Under the pieces are notes generated by a model. It ran no database searches. It had not been told where the DNA came from and saw only the letters and a list, made by a program, of their open reading frames with translations. A DNA stretch of 64,000 nt, taken from NCBI GenBank assembly GCA_018402425.1, contig JAGYIZ010000001.1:1-64000 (forward strand), written 5' to 3'. Of the stretch, positions 54,392-63,281 are shown one piece after another. Every line of letters begins with the position of its first letter. Positions within the stretch are counted from its first letter, which is position 1. This DNA comes from Candidatus Atribacteria bacterium. Its GTDB lineage: Bacteria > Atribacterota > Phoenicimicrobiia > Phoenicimicrobiales > Stramentimicrobiaceae. The position numbers and the translations under genes are program-made.

Positions 54392-54940
54392 TTAAGTTAA
54401 TAACCAAAAACCACGCTCTATTGCTGCCATATTCAATTTTTTAATCTTCGCATTAGAATATTTATTCTTCACTGCATTGACTAAAGACGATTTTTTTATA
54501 AATTTTGTTTTTCCAACTATAAAAGCCAGAGCAATAATATTGATAGTCTGCAAAGAACCAATCTCAAAAGCTATATCAGAAAGAGGGAAAGAAAATATCC
54601 TCCCCATATTTTCATCAATTTGGTCTACTTCATTCTTGTTAACAACTAAAATAGTATCTTTAAAGATTTTATTTTTAATTTTTGGATATGCCTTATTATG
54701 CAGGACCAATATTACATCAGGATGCTGGCATTCATAAAAATCAATAAATTCCTTTCCAATCAACACATCCGATTTAGCAAAAGTTCCCCTTGCTTCAGTG
54801 CCATAGGTGCATGTCATTGTGGCGAATTTGTTTTCATAACAACTGGCTGCTTCCCCAAGAATGATACCGCTGGAGACATTTCCCTGTCCACCAACACCAC
54901 TAATAATAATTTCAAAATAGTCTTTTTCGTAATATGGCAT
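54392..54940 (-). CDS. korC: 2-oxoacid:ferredoxin oxidoreductase gamma subunit
   Basis: A 182-residue gamma subunit of the pyruvate/2-oxoacid:ferredoxin family: GVGGQGNVSSGIILGEA near the start, TYGTEARGTFAKSDV, and the C-terminal AIERGF. With KorA, KorB and KorD it oxidatively decarboxylates a 2-oxoacid to acyl-CoA. Its start lies 65 bases after korB; it completes the korDABC operon. Confidence 0.88.
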   Translation of the reverse strand: MPYYEKDYFEIIISGVGGQGNVSSGIILGEAASCYENKFATMTCTYGTEARGTFAKSDVLIGKEFIDFYECQHPDVILVLHNKAYPKIKNKIFKDTILVVNKNEVDQIDENMGRIFSFPLSDIAFEIGSLQTINIIALAFIVGKTKFIKKSSLVNAVKNKYSNAKIKKLNMAAIERGFWLLT

Positions 54941-55005
54941 ATGGAACTCCTTCTCAACTTATATATGACAATCTACGTAATATAAGAGAAATTAGCTATA
55001 TAAGT

Positions 55006-55812
55006 TCACTTATTTATCTTTTTTCGATAACGCTGTATGTATCCTTCAATATTTTGATCATTATATTCGCCAACTATAATTTTATTTTCCAACTCTTTTG
55101 GAGACAATTGTTCTGCTTTTTTAATATTTATCGTTCTTTGTTTTATATCTTTAATCATCCCCACAGCATTATTCATTTTATTATACTTTCCGTAATGTGT
55201 CGGGCAAATACTTATGATTTCTATAAAACGAAAGCCATACTTCTTTTTAATAGCTTTACTAATAAACTTCTGGATCATTCGGGGGTTAGCAATGGTAGTT
55301 TTGGCAACATATCCGGCGCCGGCGCTTTTTACCAAAGAAGATACATCAAAACCATCTTCTACGTGTCCAGTTCTGGAAGTCGAGGTAATTGAACTATACG
55401 GAGTTGTCCCGGAATACTGACCACCAGTCATTCCATAATTCAGATTATTGGACATAACCACAATGATATCAATGTTACGTCTAGCTGCATGAATTAGATG
55501 ATTACCTCCAATAGTAGCGCCATCACCATCCCCTACCAGGGCAAATACATTCAATAATGGATTCGCTAATTTAACCCCTGTAGCTACTGGTATTGCTCGG
55601 CCATGTGTTCCATGAAAGGCATGAGTTGTCAAATAATCATCAGCCTTCCCCCAGCAACCAATTCCGGTCACAGCAACAATATCCTTTTTCTTTAAATTAT
55701 TTTCTTCCATAGCTCTGGTCATTGCAGCAAAAATGATTCCATTCCCACATCCGGGACACCAAAAAAAAGGTAATAATTCTTTCTTTATATATTTTTTACC
55801 ATTATATTTCAT
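55006..55812 (-). CDS. korB: 2-oxoacid:ferredoxin oxidoreductase beta subunit (TPP domain)
   Basis: A 268-residue thiamine-diphosphate subunit. CPGCGNGI with cluster/TPP Cys is near residue 18, FHGTHGRAIPVATGVK follows, and the Mg/TPP motif is GDGDGATIGGNHLIH near 95 with NNLNYGMTGGQ. It overlaps korA by four bases. Confidence 0.93.
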   Translation of the reverse strand: MKYNGKKYIKKELLPFFWCPGCGNGIIFAAMTRAMEENNLKKKDIVAVTGIGCWGKADDYLTTHAFHGTHGRAIPVATGVKLANPLLNVFALVGDGDGATIGGNHLIHAARRNIDIIVVMSNNLNYGMTGGQYSGTTPYSSITSTSRTGHVEDGFDVSSLVKSAGAGYVAKTTIANPRMIQKFISKAIKKKYGFRFIEIISICPTHYGKYNKMNNAVGMIKDIKQRTINIKKAEQLSPKELENKIIVGEYNDQNIEGYIQRYRKKINK

Positions 55813-56957
55813 TTTGCAATTTCCTTATAGAGAACATTTAGGATATCTTCCGGTTGAATACTAATTCCTCCTAATTTATTGATACCGATAACTGGTATAT
55901 CCTTAGAATATTTGATTATCTCTGATTTTAATTGACCTAGTGATAATTCCGGAATCAAAACAAGCCTTACTTTAGAGATAAATGATTTAATTATATCTAT
56001 TGGAAATGGCCATAATGTCTGTAACTGTAAAACACCGACTTTAATACCTTCTTCTCTAGCCTTTTTCATAGCAGCCATAGCAGGTCGAACGCTACATCCG
56101 TAGGAAATCATTAAAATATCAGCATCACTGGTATTAAATTTCTTAAATAGCGAAATTTCCTCTTTATATCTCTCAATCTTATTAATTAAGCGATAAACCA
56201 ACTGTTCATGGTTGTTAGCATCAGCAGAGGGGTAACCATCAATTCCATGTCCCGAACCATTTGCCCTGGCAATAAAAGAACTACCGAAGGGGGCAAAAGG
56301 AGGAACCAAATCTTCATCAGTTTTATATGGTTGAAATTTCTCCGGCTGACCAGTCGCCTTTTTTCGATTGACAATTTCAATTTTATCTCTTTTCGGTATT
56401 TCAACCGTTTCATACATCTTGCCTATAATCCCATCCAAAACAAGAAAAACCGGGCAGCGAAAACGCTCGGAAAAATTAAAAGCCTGGATGGTTAAATCAA
56501 AGCATTCCTGTACAGAAGCTGGAGAAAGTGCAATAATCATATGATCTCCATGAGTGCCATGCCTGATTTGAAGAAAATCTCCCTGGGCAGGCTTTGTAGC
56601 TAAACCGGTACTGGGGCCTGCTCGCTGCACAGTTATAATAACACAAGGGGCTTCCACCATACACGCCAAACCAATATTTTCGCCCATTAAAGATATTCCC
56701 GGTCCACTGGTTGCTGTATAGGCTTTAACACCGGTCATACTGGCTCCGATTACTGCTGCAATACTACCAATCTCATCTTCCATCTGGATATATGTACCCC
56801 CCACATCAGGTAGAGAAACAGAGGCATGTTCTGCAATTTCAGAAGAAGGAGTGATAGGATAACCGGCAAAAAATCTTGCACCTGACATAATTGCCGCTTC
56901 TCCAACAGCAATATTACCCTGTAAAAAATAGCGACCTTCTTTACTGGCAAACATCAT
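55809..56957 (-). CDS. korA: 2-oxoacid:ferredoxin oxidoreductase alpha subunit
   Basis: A 382-residue subunit with the substrate-pocket GYPITPSSEIAE near residue 31, QMEDEIGSIAAVIGAS and SGPGISLMGENIGLA. This is the KorA (2-oxoglutarate/branched-chain) type of separate alpha subunit. It overlaps korD by four bases and korB by four. Sequence alone does not separate 2-oxoglutarate from 2-oxoisovalerate use; the ptb-buk neighbours favour the latter. Confidence 0.93.
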   Translation of the reverse strand: MMFASKEGRYFLQGNIAVGEAAIMSGARFFAGYPITPSSEIAEHASVSLPDVGGTYIQMEDEIGSIAAVIGASMTGVKAYTATSGPGISLMGENIGLACMVEAPCVIITVQRAGPSTGLATKPAQGDFLQIRHGTHGDHMIIALSPASVQECFDLTIQAFNFSERFRCPVFLVLDGIIGKMYETVEIPKRDKIEIVNRKKATGQPEKFQPYKTDEDLVPPFAPFGSSFIARANGSGHGIDGYPSADANNHEQLVYRLINKIERYKEEISLFKKFNTSDADILMISYGCSVRPAMAAMKKAREEGIKVGVLQLQTLWPFPIDIIKSFISKVRLVLIPELSLGQLKSEIIKYSKDIPVIGINKLGGISIQPEDILNVLYKEIAK

Positions 56958-57166
56958 TTATTGGGTTTCCCTTCTTTAATTTCATTACTAATATCAATTG
57001 CCATATCCGGACACATCATTATACACATATCACAATAAATACAATCATCAGGATTAACAACCTGCGGCCCTTCCAATTCATTAAATTTAAAAACCTGTTT
57101 AGGGCATACAAAGGCACAAATACCACATTTCTTACATAAAATCCGATCAATATTTATCTTTGCCAT
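56954..57166 (-). CDS. korD: 2x[4Fe-4S] ferredoxin subunit (KorD)
   Basis: A 70-residue ferredoxin domain with two CxxCxxCxxxCP motifs (CKKCGICAFVCP near residue 10, CIYCDMCIMMCP near 42). It passes electrons from the oxidoreductase to free ferredoxin. It lies 47 bases downstream of ptb and starts the four-gene kor unit. Confidence 0.93.
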   Translation of the reverse strand: MAKINIDRILCKKCGICAFVCPKQVFKFNELEGPQVVNPDDCIYCDMCIMMCPDMAIDISNEIKEGKPNK

Positions 57167-57213
57167 TTATATTTTCCTCATACTGTTAAAACATAATTCC
57201 TTAAAAATAAGGT

Positions 57214-58137
57214 TTAAGATAATTTTTTATTTTCAGCTATTGCCTTGGCCAATAAAATGGAATAAAATCTTCTTTCAGCAGAGTCAGAACGGGAGTTAAT
57301 CATTATCGGAACTTCCGCACCAAAAACAATTGCTCCGGATTTTGCTTTTCCATGAATTTTCAAACTTTTCCCCAAAATGTTTCCCGCTTCCAGGTCAGGA
57401 ACCAGCAGCATATCAGGATCTCCTGCTACTATAGGTTTATGAATACCTTTGTCTGTAGCAAACTCTGAATTAATGGCCACATCATAAGATAATGGACCAT
57501 CTATAATAAAATGCTCAATCTGCTTGCGTTCAGCCATTTTTGCCAGACAAGCAGCATCAATAGTTGTCTGCATACCCGGATTAACAACTTCTACAGCTGC
57601 TAAAACAGCTACTTTTGGTTTAATAATTCCTAAAGCATACCACAAGGGATATGAATTATTGATAATATCAATCTTTTCTTTCAATCCTGGATTCGGAATA
57701 ATGGCAATATCAGTAATTCCGATTAATTTATGATAAGAAACCATTTCAAAAAGAGTAAGATTAGAAAGAAGTGGGGAAACTTTGAGACCATATTCTTTAT
57801 CCAGAATAGCCTTTAAAAAAATATTTGATTTTATTTTTCCTTTTGCCAGAATATGAGCATCTCCATCTTTTATTAACTTAATTGCTATTTGGGCTGCATC
57901 AAAAGGGGTCGGCGCATTTTTTATTTGATAATTTTTTATGCCTTCACCCGAATCCAATAGGATTTTTTCAATTTTTTGGGCATCTCCTACCAATATCGGA
58001 TCATAAATAATACCTTTTTTTAATGCTAACTTTATGCCTGTTAATACCTTTTCATCTTCAGCTGAGACAACTACAATTCTTGAAGGTTTTAATCTTTGAA
58101 CAACTTTTTCTAACTGACAAAAACTTTTTATGGTCAT
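57214..58137 (-). CDS. ptb: Phosphate butyryltransferase family
   Basis: A 307-residue acyl-CoA:phosphate acyltransferase with AHILAKGKI near residue 95, GITDIAIIPNPGL, and the C-terminal VFGAEVPIMINSRSDSA. Length and the adjacent butyrate kinase gene favour phosphate butyryltransferase over phosphotransacetylase. It converts acyl-CoA (butyryl, isobutyryl or isovaleryl) to acyl phosphate. It lies three bases after buk and 47 bases before korD, in one operon. Confidence 0.9.
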   Translation of the reverse strand: MTIKSFCQLEKVVQRLKPSRIVVVSAEDEKVLTGIKLALKKGIIYDPILVGDAQKIEKILLDSGEGIKNYQIKNAPTPFDAAQIAIKLIKDGDAHILAKGKIKSNIFLKAILDKEYGLKVSPLLSNLTLFEMVSYHKLIGITDIAIIPNPGLKEKIDIINNSYPLWYALGIIKPKVAVLAAVEVVNPGMQTTIDAACLAKMAERKQIEHFIIDGPLSYDVAINSEFATDKGIHKPIVAGDPDMLLVPDLEAGNILGKSLKIHGKAKSGAIVFGAEVPIMINSRSDSAERRFYSILLAKAIAENKKLS

Positions 58138-58140
58138 TAT

Positions 58141-59259
58141 TTATTCTTTCTCCTCAGGTTGCCTATATTTAATCGGCCAATTCAAATAATCTTCCCTGCC
58201 GGTCAATACTCTTGCTACTGTTTCTGCCAATGCCTCATTTTCATTGCTACCTGGATATAGATAAATATTAGCTAATTTTTTAATCTTTTTCTTTAATCCA
58301 CTAATTAAAAAATTGTCATGGGCTAAACCTCCGGTAATGATAATTCCATCCATTTCAAAATTAAGAACCGAAGCCATTGCCGCGATTTCTTTCCCTATCT
58401 GGTAAATCAGAGCATAATATATTTTTTGTACTTCCTGGTCACCTTGTTTTGCCCTTTTCTCTAACTCTACCATATTCTTGCTTCCCAGATAGGCATAAAC
58501 CCCTCCTTCACCGTATAATTTCAGTAATAAGGATTCTCTTGTGTATTTCCCCGAAAAACAGGCTTCTAATAAGGGGATGGGAGGAACACCCCCTGCTCTT
58601 TCCGGGGTAAAAGAGGCTGATTCCATTCGATTATCGTTATCAATAATTCTCCCCTTATTTATAGCTGCAATGGAAAAACCTCCTCCCAGATGTGCAATGA
58701 CACATCGTATTTTATTAAAATCCTTACCAATTTTTTCGGCAAATTTATGTCCGGTAGCCCTTATGTTCAAAGCATGAACAAAACTAAATCTGGGAAAATC
58801 AGGAGATCCGGATATTCGGGCAACTGGTGATAACTCATCCACACTGACTGGATCGACAATATAGGCAGAAACACCATAATACTGGGCAATTCGATAGGCT
58901 AGTGGTGCACCTAAATTGGATGCATGCTGATAAACCGGCGTATACAAAGAAAACTCTACCAGTTGCTCATTAATTTTAATGGCTCCACTGGGAACCGGTG
59001 TTAACATACCTCCGCGACCGGCACAGGCAATTATTTTAGTATTTTTTGGTAAATATCTTTCAATAAAATACCTAATGTGTTTTTCTCGATAATCAATTTG
59101 ATCACTGATATTAGGGAATTGATTAATCTCTTTATCGGGATGCTTAATGATTTCTTCAATTATTCTTTCTATCTTTTTATCATGCAGGTAAAATAAAGCA
59201 CATTTGGTGCTTGTAGAACCAGGATTAACCGTAAAAATTACCCCATCGTTCTTACTCAT
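58141..59259 (-). CDS. buk: Butyrate kinase
   Basis: A 372-residue acetokinase-fold enzyme: NPGSTSTKCALF near the start, GRGGMLTPVPSG near residue 83, HLGGGFSI and the adenosine-binding ITGGLAHDN. It makes ATP from an acyl phosphate. AAGGAG precedes the ATG. Combined with Ptb and KorDABC, one ATP is gained per 2-oxoacid converted to acid. Confidence 0.93.
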   Translation of the reverse strand: MSKNDGVIFTVNPGSTSTKCALFYLHDKKIERIIEEIIKHPDKEINQFPNISDQIDYREKHIRYFIERYLPKNTKIIACAGRGGMLTPVPSGAIKINEQLVEFSLYTPVYQHASNLGAPLAYRIAQYYGVSAYIVDPVSVDELSPVARISGSPDFPRFSFVHALNIRATGHKFAEKIGKDFNKIRCVIAHLGGGFSIAAINKGRIIDNDNRMESASFTPERAGGVPPIPLLEACFSGKYTRESLLLKLYGEGGVYAYLGSKNMVELEKRAKQGDQEVQKIYYALIYQIGKEIAAMASVLNFEMDGIIITGGLAHDNFLISGLKKKIKKLANIYLYPGSNENEALAETVARVLTGREDYLNWPIKYRQPEEKE

Positions 59260-59274
59260 CTTTCTCCTTTTGTT

Positions 59275-59457
59275 TTAACGCAAACGATAAATTTTAATTC
59301 CCAAATGCTTTTTATTCTCAATCGCCTGGGCTTTAATTTTATTGATATACTTAGCAGGTTTATAATAAATGTATATAGTAAACCCAATAAAAAGAATAAT
59401 TAATATCCCCCAGATAATTAAATCCAACTTTAGAAATGCCGGAATATTGTTAATCAT
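59275..59457 (-). CDS. Small single-pass membrane protein linked to SSS symporter
   Basis: A 60-residue protein with one membrane helix (about residues 13-31) and a basic C-terminal tail. It overlaps the end of the symporter gene by eight bases and has AGAAGG before its ATG, so it is made together with the symporter. Its layout resembles the small accessory proteins that accompany some sodium:solute symporters. No family motif identified. Confidence 0.7.
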   Translation of the reverse strand: MINNIPAFLKLDLIIWGILIILFIGFTIYIYYKPAKYINKIKAQAIENKKHLGIKIYRLR

Positions 59458-60946
59458 TCTTATTACCTTCTTTCTCTTCTAAATCTCTTCTAAAATTGAT
59501 AAAGGGGGGCAACTCATTCGAAGTCTGAGTAGTCCACCTAGAATATAAACTTATTATTACAAAGGTAATTAAACTTAACAGGGCACACCAGACAGATATA
59601 TGTAATTTGAAATAGGCCTGAAAATTGATTGGAAGACTAAATTGATACATAATTCCACCGACTAAGGCTACCCAAAGACTGTAGAAAGCAGCATCAGGGT
59701 GAGCTCTCCGCCACCATAAACCAAAAGCTACACAAATCATTAAAGCTCCTCTTATGGAATATACAAAAAAAGCCTGCTGAAGGATTTTAGGTAAGGTCAT
59801 TGCCCCAAAAGCTGAACTAATGCCAATGATTAAAATCCAAATTCGGGTCCAGCGTGATAAATAACGATCATCGGTATTCGGATGAAGCCACCTTTGCCAG
59901 ATATCTTTAGACATAATTGATGCACAGCCGAAGAGTATGCCGGCAACAGTAGAAATCAATGCAGCAAAAATACCGGCAATGCCAATTCCACCAATGATTG
60001 GATGGATATTCATTAAGGTTGCCCCTAAAGCCAACTTAGGATTAGTCGTTAAACCTGCTGCGCGGGCATATAAACCCATAGAGCCAGTCCAGATGCTTAA
60101 AGGTAAAATCAAGATAGCTGCCAGCACCGGAGCTAAGCGGGCTACCTTCCAGTTTTTAGCACCAAAAGAATAGTTAATAGTAGCTTGGGCAGCAGGAATT
60201 CCTAAAACGCCCCCTAAAAAATAACCCAGGACTGCCATGCCTCCAAGACTAAAGGGACTAAACAGACTAACAGCATCCAGACCTGCTCCGTTAAGAGCAT
60301 TTGCCAAACCGGCATAACCAGCAACACCTGCTGAAGTAGATAGAAGAGGAATTTCTTTTTGCATCACCCACCAGAAAGCAAGAGGAATTCCGGTTCCAAT
60401 GGTAAACATAAATGCTACACTGGTAAAGGCTACCGACCACATACCTGCAGCTAGCAGATAAACAGTCATGGCCAGACCACAGATTAATACACTTATTTGT
60501 AAATTCAGACCGGTGACACTCGCTACCAGGGAACCAAGGGCAGTCATCTGAATAATGGTAAAGAACCAGTATCCTACTACATTAAGAACAGAAGCAGCTT
60601 TCCAGGTCTTAATGTCATACAGATAGTAAAGGTATTCCGGTACAGTCACGACATTGTATTTGCGATAGTAATGGGCAAAGGCAAAGCCAAAGAGCATAAG
60701 ACCACAAGCTGATGCAATATGATACCATATTACGCCCATCCCCTGATTAAAGGCTACCTCGGCTGTTCCGATTGTTCCCAGACCACCCATGTATTCAGAC
60801 GCAACAGAGACTGCCACAAACATGACCCCAAGATTTCGACCGGCTACCAGAAGATCCTCAGAGGCCTTGACTTTACGTACAGCTAAAATCCCCAAAAAAA
60901 TAATAAAGAAAAAATAGATGATTAGAATAATTAACTGAATCGACAT
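59450..60946 (-). CDS. Sodium:solute symporter (SSS family)
   Basis: A 498-residue protein with about thirteen membrane helices. Features of the LeuT-fold SSS family are the EDLLVAGRNLG motif near residue 30, EYMGGLGTIGTAE in helix 1-2, and helix-8 IGGIGIAGIFAALISTVAG, which carries the Na+-site Ala/Ser/Thr positions. The substrate (proline, pantothenate, a sugar or an organic acid) cannot be read off. It is flanked by two small membrane protein genes. Confidence 0.9.
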   Translation of the reverse strand: MSIQLIILIIYFFFIIFLGILAVRKVKASEDLLVAGRNLGVMFVAVSVASEYMGGLGTIGTAEVAFNQGMGVIWYHIASACGLMLFGFAFAHYYRKYNVVTVPEYLYYLYDIKTWKAASVLNVVGYWFFTIIQMTALGSLVASVTGLNLQISVLICGLAMTVYLLAAGMWSVAFTSVAFMFTIGTGIPLAFWWVMQKEIPLLSTSAGVAGYAGLANALNGAGLDAVSLFSPFSLGGMAVLGYFLGGVLGIPAAQATINYSFGAKNWKVARLAPVLAAILILPLSIWTGSMGLYARAAGLTTNPKLALGATLMNIHPIIGGIGIAGIFAALISTVAGILFGCASIMSKDIWQRWLHPNTDDRYLSRWTRIWILIIGISSAFGAMTLPKILQQAFFVYSIRGALMICVAFGLWWRRAHPDAAFYSLWVALVGGIMYQFSLPINFQAYFKLHISVWCALLSLITFVIISLYSRWTTQTSNELPPFINFRRDLEEKEGNKND

Positions 60947-60967
60947 AACCGACTATGTCCTTTCTTA

Positions 60968-61126
60968 TTAAATAGCCATAAAGGTGAGAATGATTCCTAA
61001 GATAAAGATTATTAGATAGAACAACAAAAAGGGCTTATCGGTTTGGTCGAATAGAATTATTTGTTCCGTTTCATCAGAAATAGATTTTTCATCTTCTAAA
61101 AAGTCTTTTCCGAGAGAATTTGAAAT
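60968..61126 (-). CDS. Small membrane protein with non-standard (ATT) start upstream of the symporter
   Basis: A 52-codon frame, open from a TAG upstream, has no ATG, GTG or TTG start. AGGAGG at 61139-61134 is positioned eight bases before an ATT codon (61126), so ATT initiation is the simplest reading; a lost base is another. The product has an acidic N-terminal half (LEDEKSISDETEQ) and one membrane helix (residues about 33-50) ending FMAI. It ends 21 bases before the symporter start. Codon pattern and spacing support a real gene. Confidence 0.6.
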   Translation of the reverse strand: MSNSLGKDFLEDEKSISDETEQIILFDQTDKPFLLFYLIIFILGIILTFMAI

Positions 61127-61303
61127 AACCTTATCCTCCTATCACCAAATATATTAATTATGTAAATTATATTTTGGCCACTTTTTCTGTCTAAAAGGAA
61201 ATAAAAACATTTCATTGTTCTTATTTCCTTGATAGTATTTAATAATATATTATCAGTAATTATTAATATTTCAAAATAATTTCTAACTTATCAGGAATAA
61301 AGT
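61127..61303. other. Gap between the symporter unit and pckG
   Basis: This 177-base A+T-rich gap carries the AGGAGG of the small protein (61134-61139). No ORF or hairpin terminator was found after pckG. Confidence 0.4.
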
Positions 61304-63129
61304 TCAAGGAGAAACTACTGCTTTGCCATGTTCTTCTCTTGTCTTGTGTAATCTTTCTATTTGATTTTCCAATTCTTTATTAAATTCAGTATCTGTCATA
61401 GTGATGTTTGAGAAAACATTCTGCATTCTACTCATCTTTTCCAGATATTTGTCAATTCTCAGAGAAAATTGCTTAATATAATCTTCTTTAGCATATTCTC
61501 TGTTCAATTCCTGGAGAAAAAGACTTTTTAAATCTTCATAAAGAGGAATTCTTCCTACCGGTGTTTCGATGGCCTCAAATTCACCATGAACCCTGCCTTC
61601 AGCCCAAACCATCCATACTACTTTGTCAATTTTTGCATTCAGGAAGTGACCTGCTCATCCTTTAAAAAATAATTAGTCGCAAATATCTTTGGCACTCTTG
61701 TGAGATTTTCTTTAAAGGATAAATGATTCTTTATATAATCTGCAAAAGGAATTGAAATAAAATCAAGATTGGCCATGGGATTGTGTTTTCTAACCCCCTG
61801 CTTGCCAAGAGTTGCAGCAGTTGTTTCTGATTCAATTGTGGCTCCTATAAATACACCGTGATCCCAATTTAGCGATTCCACTATTGGCATCGAGGTATCT
61901 GAATCTCTACCTCCATAAACAAAACCATCAACAGGTACTCCTTCTGGATTTTCTGCCTCTGGATCTATATTTTTTAATTCACCCAATCGGATGGTATATC
62001 TTGCATTCTTATGTGAAGGGTCAATTTCATTGTCGTGCTCGTCTTTCTTCCCCGAATACCATTTCCCGCTATAATTAATACCTTCCTCAGGAAGATCTTT
62101 TCCCATTCCCATCCAGTAAGGGATACTATCCTTTATGAGAACATTGGAAAAAATAATTTCACGTTTTGTTGTTAATGCCTGATAAATTACCGGGTCATCT
62201 TCCGGGTTAACATCTGCGATAATACCGAAAATCCCTTTTTCCACATTTGCTGCCCTGACCTCACCGTTAATTTTCTTCATATAAGCGATATCATCACCGA
62301 CAATGGATTGTCCCGGTAACATGGCGGTGCTGGTTTTACCACAGGCGCTGGGGAATGCACCGGTAAAATAGGTAGTTCTTCCATTTTTACCATGAACTCC
62401 CATAATAAACATATGTTCTGCCAGCCATCCCTCTCCAGAAGCTTTATTAATAGCCAAACGGAAGGCTAGTTTTTTTAATCCTATGGAATTACCGGCATAT
62501 TGGTTGTTTACTGAATAAACACTATTTCCCTCTAAATCTATATATATTCGTCTCTTATCGATATCTATGCTAACATTGTTTTCCAATCTTCCGGCAGAAT
62601 GTAAAAAGAAGAAAAATTGATTAGAACCATTTAAGTCCTTAAATCCCTCGTAATTGTTTCTATAAAGCAAGTCTTCACTATGTGCTACATAAGCAGAATC
62701 AGTAATCTGTAAGGCAGGAATAGAAAATGAAGAATGCGTTGGGCCTAGAGAAAAGAAACGTACCAGCATCTCTTTTCCCTTCATGCTCCCCTTAAAATAA
62801 GATTTGACTTCTTCTAATCCCTTATCCTTGTCAATAGAGTTAAGGTCAATACCCCAATCTATCTTCTCAGATACAAGATAACGAGTATTCTCTTTGTCTC
62901 TACCCTGGTCATGATAACCATCAAAATGAACAGTGTGACCTTCCAATCTTAACTTTTCTTCCTCTTTGCTCTTTAAAGCCAGCTCTCTTACATATTGAAT
63001 ATCTTCCGGAGCATCGGTAACCACTGTTATCTTTTCCGGTTGGCATAGTATAATTGCCTCTTCCACTCTTTGAATAACATAAGGGTTATTTAAAGCTTCG
63101 AGTTTCTTTTGGTTTATTTCATCCATCAT
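61304..63129 (-). pseudogene. pckG: Phosphoenolpyruvate carboxykinase (GTP), single frame break
   Basis: PEPCK-GTP interconverts oxaloacetate and phosphoenolpyruvate. The first 496 residues hold the kinase P-loop FPSACGKTSTAM (259-270) and the family loops FVYGGRDSDTSMP and DHGVFIGATIES. The frame is lost near 61650: the stretch coding DEQG should have GGG, where the sequence has two G. Restoring it gives GHFLNAKIDKVVWMVWAEGR, which joins the downstream 100-residue C terminus (61304-61612) into about 608 residues. A homopolymer-length error is the likely explanation; otherwise the gene is complete. Confidence 0.88.
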
Positions 63130-63281
63130 ATCCTTGGCCTTCCTTCCTCTTTTGAAATAAATAAATCAGGACATTTTATAAGTTCACTGATTTATAACTA
63201 TTATCTATAATAATAAAGAATTAGCTAAATAGTCAAGAAAAAGCAAGAAATACCTTATTATTTAGAAATAAATTTTCTAAA

